64,000 nt of DNA from Pomphorhynchus laevis (taxonomy: Eukaryota > Acanthocephala > Palaeacanthocephala > Echinorhynchida > Pomphorhynchidae). Where the stretch lies: contig WNNJ02001604.1 in the NCBI GenBank assembly GCA_012934845.2, positions 19,445 to 83,444 of the forward strand, given 5' to 3'. Made by a program: the position numbers and the translations under genes. This document shows positions 1 through 11,264 of the stretch, piece after piece. Under the pieces are notes generated by a model. It was not told the origin of the DNA and searched no databases. It saw only the letters and a list, made by a program, of their open reading frames with translations. Within the stretch, counting starts at the first letter, position 1. Every line of letters begins with the position of its first letter.

Positions 1-1922
1 TTTGTTTATCTTTGACGCTTAGAAGTAACGAATAGTATTCTGATCGTTTTGGTAGACTAGTTATTACCTGATAGCAGCTTTAATAAATTGTGGTATTCCA
101 TTGAATTTATCACCATTGTTATCATGCATTTTTGATGCAATCTTAATTTGAAAACTGCCAAGGTATTTTGAAGGATAATAAAACTGCTCAATAAAGGATC
201 AGTCAAACGACTGAGATATATAAAAATGATCTAATTAGCCAGTTTTAATTTTACTCCAAATTTGCCGCAAAAATTAAGCAATCTTTAGAAAATGGTATTG
301 TTTAAAAGTCAAGCCCACAGCTGAAACGTCATCAAGTTAGCCTGTACAACAGAAAAGTTCTTTTGTTCATCTTTGACTTTTTAAAGTAATTAATAGTATG
401 ATGATCGCTAGTATTGACCAGTAATTATGGGACATCAGCTTTCAAAATATTGCCGTACTCTATTTAAATCCATGACCATTGTTATCATGCTTGTTTGATG
501 CAATTAGAATGATACACCTGCCAAATTTATTTGAATAATAAAAACGACACAACTTTGCATAATTTAAACACTTGATATAATGAAAGATAGTTCAAAAGGA
601 GCAACCTTAAAGTTTACTATAATTATGTGCTAAAATAAAACAATTTATAGAAAATGCTATATTTTCAAATACAAGGCAGACCTCAAAATATAAATTAAAA
701 TAACTCATAATACTGCTTAGTGCTTTCAGTAATCATGGAAGCTTAAGGGTTACAAATAGTATACTGATCGTTAACTGTGGACATTTTTACTAAACAACAG
801 CTTTCACTTTTTTGGCATATTTCAATGAAAATGCTAGACTGTTGTTATTACGCTTGTTTAATCCAATCTTAATGACACATATGACAACCTCTTGAATATT
901 TTTAACAAATGATATTATGACGCAACAAATGAATTGACTAATATGAATAGAGATGTCTGATAAGCAAGTTTTTTTACGAGAATTTAGCAGTTTGAATTGA
1001 GCTATTTAGAGAAAATGCTATTTTTCAAAAGTCAAGCAGGCAGCCGAAACCTCATCGAGATAGCTCATACTACAGATGAGTGCTTTCGTTCATCTTTGAC
1101 GTTAATAAGTAAAATAGTATTCTGATCGGTATGTGTTTTGCAGTACACCGAAATCAGCTTTCGACATATGCCGTATTCTATCCAAATCTATGACCATTGT
1201 TATCATGCATGTTGTATTCAATCTAAATAAAACAATTGCCAGATTTTTTAAAAGGATAAAAAAAACAATGTCGCATTTTAAAAACTTTTTATATTTATAA
1301 AGATGGTCTTATAATCAAGATTAAATTTTTTAATAATTTTGCCGCTAAATTTAAGCGATTTATAAAACTGCGATTATACAAAACTCAAACAGACGGCTAA
1401 ACGTAATCAAGATGGATCATACTACTGATGAGTTATTCTGGCTATATTTGACGTCTAGGAGAGAATAATAGTATGCTGATCGTCAGTGTTGACAAGTTTT
1501 TGACTAACATCAGCTTTCAACATATTGCCGTATTCACTAAGAATCAATGAGCATGTTTATCATGCATGTTTGATGCAATCCTACTGATAGTTATGCAAAA
1601 TACTTATAAGTGAGATAAAATGACACAATGACGCATTATTATAACGCCTGATATTAAAAAAGATAGTCTGGTAAGCAACTTTTATGTTTACTATAATTTT
1701 GCAGCTAAAATTAAGCGATTTATAGGAAATTGTATTTTTAAAAGTTACGCAGAGAGCCAAACCGTCATCGAGATGAATCATACCACTGATTTAGTCTTCT
1801 GACATAATTGAAGTTTAGACGTTACGAATAGTATGCTGATCGTTGACTGTGAACGTTTTTATCTACGCTGCTTTCAACATTTTGACCTGTTTTAATCAAA
1901 TGCTGGACTGATGTTATTATGT
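1..1922. repeat. Satellite array, left segment
   Basis: AT-rich tandem satellite. It begins inside monomer D and runs D-E-F-G-A-B, with monomer heads (AATAGTATnCTGATCG-like) near 34, 391, 747, 1112, 1467 and 1828. It is interrupted inside monomer B by an RTE LINE. The sequence matches the next unit (about 5520-7440) closely, including private variants, so the two form a local subfamily distinct from the uniform units near 46-54 kb. I see no gene. Short open frames of about 66 codons recur because the satellite itself recurs. Confidence 0.93.
1908..1922. repeat. Target-site duplication of RTE LINE (3' side copy)
   Basis: The 15-bp sequence CTGATGTTATTATGT occurs here and again at 5101-5115, exactly flanking the RTE element. 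Uninterrupted satellite units carry it once at this place, so it marks target-primed insertion. Confidence 0.85.
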
Positions 1923-4900
1923 CTTCTTCTTAGCGTTTATCCCGTATGACGGGGTCCGCTTGCCACGATCGTTGACGCTAAAATGCCTTCTTTGCTGCGT
2001 CTTTGGGCGTGAGTCCGACCATTTTTATGTCCTTAAGAAGGGTATCCATCCATCTTTTCTGTGGTCTTCCTATTGGTCTCTTTCCGTCGACCTCGATTTG
2101 AAATGGTGCCTGCGCTTATGTGTTTACGTCTGCCCTCATTACATTTCCATACCATCGCAGCCTTGATTTTCTCAGTTTGTCTGCTATGGGTGCTTCGCCA
2201 AATCGCTTGCGGATGTCTTCGTTACGGACATGATCTAGGCGAGTCTTTCCTGCGATCCACCTTAGCATTTTGGTTTCCATGCATCCAAGCTTACGTTCTG
2301 CTTCTGCTGTCATTGCCCAGCACTCAGCACCGTACATTGCTACAGGCCGTATTACGCTTCTGTAGAACTTCGATTTGAGTTTGTCTGGCATGCGTTTGTC
2401 GCACAAAACTCCAGTGGCTGCTCTCCATTTTGTCCAGCTTGCGTTGATGCGAGTGGTGACGTCTTTTGCCACTCCTCCTGTGCTGGAGATGACTGATCCC
2501 AGATATTTGAACGCAGTTGTCTTTGGCAGAAGCACGCCATTAACTGATATGCTTACATCTTTGTTCTGGTTCGTCGTCATGTACTCTGTTTTGGCTGTGT
2601 TCAGTTTCAACCCAAACTGTGCCAGGCGATCGTGCCATTGCTGAACTTGTTGCTCGAGGTCATGTTTGTCTTTAGATACCAGCATAACATCGTCGGCATA
2701 CAGGATGGTCCATGGTGCTTGTCTTAGAAGGTCTTTCGTAATCACGTCCATAACTATGATGAATAGTAATGGGGAGTGTGCAGATCCTTGGTGCACACCG
2801 ACTGAGATTGGAAATTCTCTGGATTTTCCCGCTGCTGTTAGCACATTGCTCGTCGTTCCTTTGTACAACATCTTCACCCATTCGATCAATTCCTCCGGTA
2901 CTTTTCTGCGTCTCAAAGCGTACCATATAAGCTTATGAGGTACTCTGTCGAACGCTTTCTCAAGGTCCAGAAAAGCTACATGGAGGGGCTGCTTCTTCTC
3001 TATGTGCTTTTCAAGGAGTAGTCTGGCTGAGTGTATTGCATCGATGGCTCCACAGTTGCGCACAAAGCCTGCCTGGTTGACACTTAGTTTGACGGAGTCA
3101 CGGATTCTCTTGTCGAGCACTCTCTCGAAGATTTTCATGGTGTGACTGAGAAGACGAATTGGGCGGTAGTTTTCACAATCTGCTGGGCTTCCTTTCTGCT
3201 TCCAGATTGGGATAGTTATGCTTCGACTCCAGTCTTCTGGCACCTCTTTTGCGTCAACAATCTTCTGGAGAAAATTAGTTAGCCATGGTGTCCACTCATC
3301 CGGATTGATTCTCCAGAAGTCCACCGCTAAATCATCGGGTCCGTTGGCTTTACCCGGCTTCATCTTCATCATTGCCTCTCTGACCTCTGCACCATTGAGT
3401 GGATCGACTTGTGTGTGATTTGGAGCCCCCTCTGGTATTGGTGGATGTTCAAACTCTTCTGTAAAGATGGCTTTAAAATATCTTCTTCATCTCTCCAGCA
3501 CGTCTTGTGGGTGTATAATGAGTTTTCCCTGCTCATTGCTGATACCATGGAACTTTTCGATGTCTGCTGCCTTCTTCCGTCTTGAACGGGCTAGTCGGTA
3601 CACGCCTTTTTCTCCTTCTCGAGTGTCGAGCTTTTGGTAGAGGTTATCTAGGTGGTTACTCCTAGCAATAGCCACTTGTTTCCTTGCTTTCTTTTTCGCT
3701 CGGTGATATTCATCTTTGTTCTCCTGTGTTTGTGCTATCCGGAGAGCCTTGTATGAATTTTTCTTTGCCTTCACTGCGTCTTTGACCTCTTCTGTCCAAA
3801 ACCAAGTTTCTTTGTCGATGTATTTTTGACATGGCTTGGTGGATCCGAGTATGTGCTTTGCAGCTAGGTGGATCGTGCTACGCAACGCGGTCCAGGTGTC
3901 CTGTACTCCATGTATGCTAGGTAGTCTTATCCGTGCCAGCTTTGCCTTTGTTCCAACTGTGTCTTCTTCCCTCAGTTTCCACCACTTGATTCGGCTCGTC
4001 TTTGTTTGTTCTGGCCTCGGTTTACGGGGGACTTCAATTTTCAGGTCACATATCAGTGGCTTATGTTGAGTCGCTGTGGTCTCTGATGGAATGACCTTTG
4101 TGTCTAGCACCGTCTTCTTGTGTTTTCGCCTTACCAGGACAAAATCAATTTGCGACTTCCTGATTTGTGAGCTCGTTCCATGGTAATATGTGTACAGGTG
4201 GCTCGGCCTTTTTGTGAAGTTGGTGTTGGTGATGGTGAGGTTGTGCGTAGTTGCAAACTCCAGTAGTTGTTCCCCTTCTGCGTTCTTCTCACCTATGCCA
4301 TATCCACCGTGATATTCACTCTCATCCGTCTGTCCAACATGGGCATTCATATCACCGGCTATGATCACATAGTCTTCTTCGGGGACTTCTGCCATCTTTT
4401 CATCTAGCATTTCCCAGAAGTCCAGCTTCTCTTTATCTGTGCATCCTGTTTGAGGAGCGTACACAGAGAAGTAGTGTACGGTCGTGTCGCATAATGCCAG
4501 CTTAATCTTCATCAACCTTCCAGTGTATCGCGTCACTTCGCACACTTGGTCTCTGAGTCTCTCTGCTACGACAATGGCTACTCCGTTTCGTGCTGTCTCA
4601 GTTCCCATATAATACAGTTTGTATCCGTCTCCAATTTCCTTGGCTTTTCCGCCCTTCCATTTAGTCTCTTGAATTACAAGAATGTCAATCTTTCTCCTCT
4701 TTAGGTCAGCTGCAATTTCTCGAGATTTACCCGTCAGTGTTCCTACTTTGAGCGTTGCAACTTGTACGTATGATTGGGCCAGATAACTTGCGTCTCGGCG
4801 TCGTCCTTCCGTCGTGAACCCTCGCTTATTTGCCGAACAGACCGGGTCTTGTCTAATCGCACATCCTCGTGAATTTTTCAAACAGGCCGGATGGCACCTC

Positions 4901-5100
4901 CTGAACGCGTCGTCTACAGAGGACGCCTTAGTATTGGCGGGGTCATTTTGATTAAACTTTATCATGGTTTGATGGTTGCGACAATTGTTTTCCCGACCGG
5001 CTGCCGAATGCCTGTCGTCGGTAAGGTCCGCGTTTGGTTCACGCTCACAGAGAGTAAGTGTTATCCAGTGGCACCACGAGGAGGAACGGACCGCACCACC
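1923..5100 (-). mobile_element. RTE-clade LINE, near full length
   Basis: This is a 3.18-kb non-LTR retrotransposon on the minus strand, inside satellite monomer B and flanked by a 15-bp target duplication. It has one long coding frame (endonuclease plus reverse transcriptase), about 135 bp of leader, and a very short 3' end of about 55 bp with no poly(A) tail. That layout is usual for RTE elements. It is clearly more GC-rich than the satellite. The neighbouring unit at about 7350-7440 has the same site without an insertion, so the LINE arrived after local amplification of this satellite subfamily. Confidence 0.93.
1978..4965 (-). pseudogene. RTE ORF: AP-like endonuclease and reverse transcriptase, two in-frame stops
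   Basis: Seen: one frame of 995 codons from ATG at 4965 to TAG at 1978, broken only by TGA at 3487-3489 and TAA at 2116-2118. The N-terminal part is an apurinic/apyrimidinic-type endonuclease with QETKW (about residue 100), SVYAP, GDMNAHVG (about 201), SQIDFVLV (about 267) and QHKPLICDL. The C-terminal part is a reverse transcriptase with the palm motifs GVHQGSAHSPLLF and ILYADDVML (catalytic aspartates about 756-758), ending in the usual GRPQKRWMD tail. Known for the family: the nuclease nicks target DNA and the RT copies element RNA at the nick. The first stop lies where relatives commonly have Trp (ERW). With only two point lesions, this is a recently dead copy. Leading residues before about 70 are not recognised. 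Confidence 0.92.
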
Positions 5101-5115
5101 CTGATGTTATTATGT
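5101..5115. repeat. Target-site duplication of RTE LINE (5' side copy)
   Basis: This is the second copy of the 15-bp CTGATGTTATTATGT that flanks the RTE insertion. Satellite monomer B resumes directly after it. Confidence 0.85.
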
Positions 5116-8100
5116 AATTTCTGATATACGTATGACAATCTTTTAAGTAACTTAAGGAATGAGACCAAAGCGCCACAAATGAATTGACCTTTATGAATAG
5201 AGATGGTCTGATAAGCAAGTTTTTGTTTACGAGAATTCATCAGTTCGAATTAAGCTATTTATGGAAAATGCTATTTTTTCAAAATTTTAGACGGCAGCCG
5301 ACACGTCATCGAGATGACACATAATACAGATTAGTGCTTTTGTTCATTTTTGACGATTAGAAGAACAAATAGTAATCTGATCAAAAAGGGCTAATAAGTT
5401 TTTGCCAGACAGCAGCATTTGACCCGTTTCAATGAAATGCTGGACTGTTTTTATTATGATTGTTTAATGCAATCTCACGATACACTTCATCGGGATGCAT
5501 CATACCACATACGATTGCTTTTGTTTATCTTTGACGCTTAGAAGTAACGAATAGTATTCTGATCGTTTTGGTAGACTAGTTATTACCTGATAGCAGCTTT
5601 AAAAAATTGCGGTATTCCATTGAATTTATGACCATTGTAATCATGCATTTTTGATGCAATCTTAATTTGACAACTGCCAAGGTATTTTGAAGGATAACAA
5701 AAATGCTCAATAAAGGATCAGTCAAACGACTGAGATATATAAAAATGATCTAATTAGCCAGTTTTAAGTTTACTACAAATTTGCCGCAAAAATTAAGCAA
5801 TCTTTAGAAAATGGTATTGTTTAAAAGTCAAGCCCACAGCTAAAACGTCATCAAGTTAGCCTGTACAACAGAAAAGTTCTTTTGTTCATCTTTGACGTTT
5901 TAAAGTGATTAATAGTATGAAGATCGCTAGTATTGACCTGTAATTATGGGACAGCAGCTTTCAAAATATTGCCGTACTCCATTTAAATCCATGACCATTG
6001 TTATCATTCTTGTTTGATGCAATTAGAATGATACACCTGCCAAATTTATTTGAATAATAAAAACGACACAACTTTGCATAATTTAAACACTTGATATAAT
6101 GAAAGATAGTTCAAAAGGAGCAACCTTAAAGTTTACTATAATTTTGCGCTAAAATTAAACAATTTATAGAAAATGCTATATTTTCAAATACAAGGCAGAC
6201 CTCCAAATATAAATTAAAATAACTCATAATACTGCTTAGTGCTTTCAGTAATCATAGAAGCTTAAGGGTTACAAATAGTATGCTGATCGTTAACTGTGGA
6301 CATTTTTACTAAACAACAGCTTTCACTTTTTTGGCATATTTCAATGAAAATGCTAGACTGTTGTTATTACGCTTGTTTAATCCAATCTTAATGACACATA
6401 TGACAACCTCTTGAATATTTTTAACAAATGATATTATGACGCAACAAATGAATTGACTAATATGAATAGAGATGTCTGATAAGCAAGTTTTTTTACGAGA
6501 ATTTAGCAGTTTGAATTGAGCTATTTAGAGAAAATGCTATTTTTCAAAAGTCAAGCAGGCAGCCGAAACCTCATCGAGATAGCTCATACTACAGATGAGT
6601 GCTTTCGTTCATCTTTGATGTTTATAAGTAAAATAGTATTCTGATCAGTATGTGTTTTGCAGTTAACCGACATCAGCTTTCGACATATGCCGTATTACAT
6701 CTAAATCTATGACCATTGTTATCATGCATGTTTTATGCAATCTAAATAAAACAAATTGCCAGATTTTTTAAAAGGATAAAAAAAACAATGTCGCATTTTA
6801 AAAACTTTTGATATTTATAAAGATGGTCTTATAATCAAGATTTAATTTTTCAATAATTTTGCCGCTAAATTTAAGCGATTTATAAAACTGCGATTTTACA
6901 AGCTCAAACAGACGGCTTAACGTAATCAAGATGGATCATACTACTGATGAGTTATTCTGGCTATATTTGACGTCTAGGAGAGAATAATAGTATGCTGATC
7001 GTCAGTGTTGACAAGTTTTTAACTAACATCAGCTTTCAACATATTGCCGTATTTACTAAGAATCAATGAGCATGTTTATCATGCATGTTTGATGCAATCC
7101 TACTGATAGTTATGCAAAATACTTATAAGTGAGATAAAATGACACAATGACGCATCATTATAACGCCTGATATTTAAAAAGATAGTCTGGTAAGCAACTT
7201 TTATGTTTACTATAATTTTGCCGCTAAAATTAAGCGATTTATAGGAAATTGTATTTTTAAAAGTCAAGCAGAGAGCCAAACCGTCATCGAGATGAATCAT
7301 ACCACTGATTTAGTCTTCTGACATAATTAAAGTTTAGACGTTACAAATAGTATGCTGATCGTTGACTGTGAACGTTTTTATCTACGCTGCTTTCAACATT
7401 TTGACCTGTTTTAATCAAATGCTAGACTGATGTTATTATTTAATCTCTGTAATACATATTACAATCTTTTAAGTAACTTAAAAAACGAGACCATGTTGAC
7501 ACAAATGAATTGACCTTTATGAATAGAGATGGTCTGATAAGCAAGTTTTTGTTTACGAGAATTCATCAGTTCAAATTTAGCTTTTTAGGGAAAGTACTTT
7601 TTTTTCAAAATTTTAGCCGGCAGTTGACACGTCATCGAGATGACTCATACTACAGATTAGTTATTTTGTTCATTTTTGACGCTTAGAAATAAAAAATAGT
7701 AATCTGATCAATAAGGGCTAACAAGTTTTTGCCCGACAGCAGCTTTTGACCTGTTTCAATGAAATGCTGGACTGTTTTTATTATGATTGTTTAACGCAAT
7801 GTCACGATACACTTCATCGGGATGCATCATACCACATATGATTGCTTTTGTTTATCTTTGACGCTTAGAAGTAACGAATAGTATTCTGATCGTTTTAGTA
7901 GACTAGTTATTAACCTGATAGCAGCTTTAAAAAATTGCCGTATTCCATTAAATTTATGACCATTGTAATAATGCATTTTTGATGCAATCTTAATTTGACA
8001 ACTTCCCAGGTATTTTGAAGGATAATATAACTGCTAAATAAAGGATCAGTTAAACGACTGAGATATATAAAAATGATCTAATTAGCCAGTTTTAAGTTTA

Positions 8101-8829
8101 ATACAAATTTGCCGCAAAAATTAAGCAATCTTTAGAAAATGGTATTGTTTAAAAGTCAAGCACACAGCCGAAACGTCATCAAGTTAGCCTGTACCACAGA
8201 AAAGTTCTTTTGTTCATCTTTGACGTTTCAAAGTGATTAATAGTATGAAGATCGCTAGTATTGATTAGTAATTATGGGACAGCAGCTTTCAAAATATTGC
8301 AGTACTCCATTTAAATCCATGACCTTTGGTATCATGCTTGTTTGATGCAATTAGAATGATACACCTGCCAAATTCATTTGAATAATAAAAACGACACAAT
8401 TTTGCATAATTTAAACACTTGATATAAATTAAGATAGTTCAATAGGCGCAACCTTAAAGTTTACTATAATTTTGCGCTAAAATTAAACAATTTATAGAAA
8501 ATGCTATATTTTCAAAGACTAGGCAGACCACAAAATTTAAATAAAAAAACTCATAATACTGCTTGGTGCTTTCAGTAATCATGGAAGTTTAGACGTTACA
8601 AATAATATGATCTTCGTTAAATGTGGACATTTTTAATAAACAGCAGCTTTTTAGATTTTGGCATATTTCAATGAAAATGCTTGACTGTTGTTATTACGCT
8701 TGTTTAATCCAATCTTAATGATACATATGACAACCCATTGAATATATTTAACGAATGATCTTATGACGCAACGAATGAATTGACTAATATGAATTGAGAT
8801 GTTTGATAAGCAAGTTTTTTGTTTACGAT

Positions 8830-8840
8830 AATTTAGCAGT
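8830..8840. repeat. Probable target-site duplication of ubiquilin LINE copy 1
   Basis: AATTTAGCAGT here and AATTTAGCGGT at 11265-11275 bracket the insertion with one mismatch. The duplicated block at about 23516-23526 shows the empty site with one copy. Confidence 0.75.
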
Positions 8841-8847
8841 TACAATT

Positions 8848-8882
8848 AAGTCAACTATAATTGGGCTCCTAATTGGAACACC
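8848..8882 (-). other. Fragment of Penelope-like RT sequence in the LINE 3' tail
   Basis: On the minus strand this reads GGTGTTCCAAT, a short gap, then AGCCCAATTATAGTTGACTT. The same two blocks occur in the Penelope-like element at 42260-42302 as the codons for NGVPMG and SSPIIADL, with one mismatch and a shorter gap here. The other ubiquilin LINE copy lacks it. It may be a piece picked up by transcription past the LINE end into a neighbouring element. Confidence 0.6.
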
Positions 8883-8920
8883 TTTATATTAATAATAAAA
8901 TCAATTAAAACTATAGTCAA

Positions 8921-11264
8921 TCAATCAAAATCTTCATTACGTTCCACAGCCATTTTTGCGTCCCCCATAGATGCAGCAAGCTCTTCCAGATTAGTATCAC
9001 GGCTATGGAATCCCAATGTCTGCATTTGTACAAGTTCGGATGCATAAAGATGTTCTTGAGTTTGGTTTGGTTGTTGATTTGTCGGCTGATGTTGCTGGAG
9101 ATGAAGACGATCTAATGGTTGAAACAACGAAGCAGTATAATCTTGATTTGAGTATTGTAAATTTTGAAATACTGTTGTTGCATAAGCTGTTTGTCTATTG
9201 CTTGGTGATCGAAAAGAATCCACATCAGATGAAGTAGGTTGACTATTCATTTGATTATCGACTAGACCGCTTATATTTGAAGATATCAACTGTGAATATA
9301 CTTGTGGGGATGTGTCCCTAAGACGAATTAGATTCTTTAGAATTTGTACAATCGTCCTCAATGCTCGAGTATTTGTGCATAGAGCACAAATTTCAGGTAT
9401 TGGCCACTGACTCATAAACTCATGAATTACACGATGTACTTGTTCTCTTTGTCCTTCGTCCTGTATAAATTCATATGTACGCAGCAGATTAAGAAGAATC
9501 TTAAGCAGATTAAGTAGAATACCAGGATCGCAAAGAGAATTATTCATATTTGGGTGAAAACTGGATGCCCGCAACATGTCGAATAACATGAGAGGATTTT
9601 CAGCATCGACTACTAATAATTGTTGAGGGTTCATCGTAGAATACCGATTAGTGTTTTCGCTTGACGTAGATTGCAAAGGCGACTCTAAACGGTTTGAATT
9701 AGATACATATGAACTAGACGAATCGATTTGAAATGTAGTAATCTGAGATGCCACCGGGTTTGGCAGGAGGTTTGTATTTTCAGTTCCTACTTGACTAGTG
9801 TTAGCTGTACCAGATGAACTAGAATAAGTATTCAGAGGGTTATCGCCAAACTGCTCATGTGCCACATTAAGCATTGGTTCTTGAAAATCGCGATAAATTC
9901 TCTGTCGAACTTTATATCCGCTCGGTAATCTCTCAAGGTTAATCAGGGCTCTGTCATGGTTTCTCGTAGTTTCCTGTATAGTTGTAGGAATACGAATCAT
10001 TTCCATTGTTTGACACATTAAATCCGGATTGTTATCGAATTGTGAAACCTCGTGGTTCTGCTCCCTCACTCTTTGCATTTGTGGATTGTTAAGCTTAATT
10101 GAACTAAGCAATGCAGGATTACTCATAAGTCTTTGAGCCAAATTATTACTTAGAAGGTTTTGAACTGCATGTGGATTTGTCTGAATAGTGCCAAAAATAT
10201 TTTGTTGTATTTCAGTACAATTTGAATTTCCAAATGGAAGGTTCAAAAATGGTGCAAGTGTTAATCTGGATAATGTTGCAGTTCCATAGGTATGTTGATC
10301 AATATTCGGTTGAAGCGATATCAACCCCTCCTTAATTGTTGGTGATTGCTGAAGTGACAAAGAAGCATTATTTGATTGTTTAGATGTTGAGTGATATGCC
10401 GAAGGTCGTCGTGGAGACATGAGTTGCAGGACAGGCATGTCAACCTCAGAATGGTCGCCTTTGACGACGGAAGCTGACCGAATATTGGAGTCATGAACTA
10501 TCTCAACTGACTGGGCCTCGGGCTGTGCAAGGTTGCTCAAAGAAAAGAGTCGCGGAGATGGGTCGTCACAAAATCCAAGACTTTTCTCTAGTAAGGGTTG
10601 GCCCATCTCGTCAAGACTTTTGAGGATCGCTTTAGCATTTCCTCTCATCAGTGCGACGGACAAGCGCTGAAATAACTGACCCGCTGTGCTACAATACGGG
10701 GTACCGTTTCTACATGACATAGAACGAGCAATGAAACGAATTAGCTTTTCCCCTTGGTGGTTCCATCCTCCGTAAGTTTCAACAACTGCTGCCGTAAAAC
10801 TGTATCCATTCTCCTCTAATTTGCGTTTATATTTCCTTTCCTTGACACAGGAGGCATACTTGCTTGCGGCATAGCCAGGGATCTCAGAAGCCATGGAAAT
10901 ATAAGCATTTTGTTGAGGGTTAGTTACGGCAAAATCAACTGCTAAAGGAGGGTCCTTATAAAATAGAATATCCGCCGGTCTCTCTCGCAAACCACGAATA
11001 AGGTTGGGTACCTCCTTTGCCACCCTCAATCCAGCAGAAACCGCTGCTTGAAAGACTGTATCCCTCAAGCTATCATGTCGAATTCCAGGGTGGCCTCCAA
11101 ACTGACATGTTAAGGCGTGGAAGCCGAATTTGTCTGCCATCCTAAGGCAGCGTCTGCATCGATAATCACTGTTCCAGAGAGACAACCCTAACCAAAGACG
11201 TAGTAGCACAACGAATTCATTTGGTGCCAAGTTCATATGTGTGGCTTTGCTAGGGACGGCCTGC
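8921..11264 (-). CDS. Restriction-like endonuclease fused to ubiquilin-like C-terminus (5' partial)
   Basis: Seen: one open frame of about 780 codons ending in TGA, with no native start because the copy is truncated. Residues 34-54 hold a CCHC zinc motif (CRRC then HALTC). RHDSLRD (about 65) and RPADILFYKDPP followed by VDFAVT (about 95-115) fit a PD-(D/E)XK restriction-like endonuclease. A conserved block ending LMRGNAKA (about 215) follows. After a Ser/Gln-rich linker, residues about 355-475 match ubiquilin STI1-like blocks (NNPDLM, NHDRALINLERLPSGY, QEPMLNVAHEQFG). Residues about 743-776 match its UBA domain (LVQMQTLGF, GDAKMAVER). The N-terminal ubiquitin-like domain of ubiquilin is absent. 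Known: ubiquilins shuttle ubiquitinated clients to the proteasome. Inference: the LINE captured part of a spliced ubiquilin mRNA. Confidence 0.9.

Larger units (their letters stand above)
5101..8840. repeat. Satellite array segment, 5.1-8.8 kb
   Basis: The higher-order repeat continues from the interrupted monomer B: C about 5363, D 5551, E 5911, F 6275, G 6634, A 6988, B 7349, C 7697, D 7877, E 8239, F 8603. It stops at the insertion of a truncated ubiquilin LINE. No gene is visible. The part from about 7690 onward belongs to the left copy of a large tandem duplication. Confidence 0.92.
8841..11264 (-). mobile_element. LINE with ubiquilin cargo, 5'-truncated copy
   Basis: This 2.4-kb fragment of a non-LTR retrotransposon lies on the minus strand and is truncated at its 5' end just after the reverse transcriptase, as is typical of LINE copies. 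It keeps the restriction-like endonuclease, the ubiquilin-derived cargo and the 3' end. It is bracketed by a probable 11-bp target duplication, and its empty site is preserved in the other copy of the segmental duplication. It therefore inserted after the duplication, or was lost precisely from the other copy. Its 3' tail is longer than that of the copy at 59763-63850 and includes a Penelope-like fragment at 8848-8882. Confidence 0.9.
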
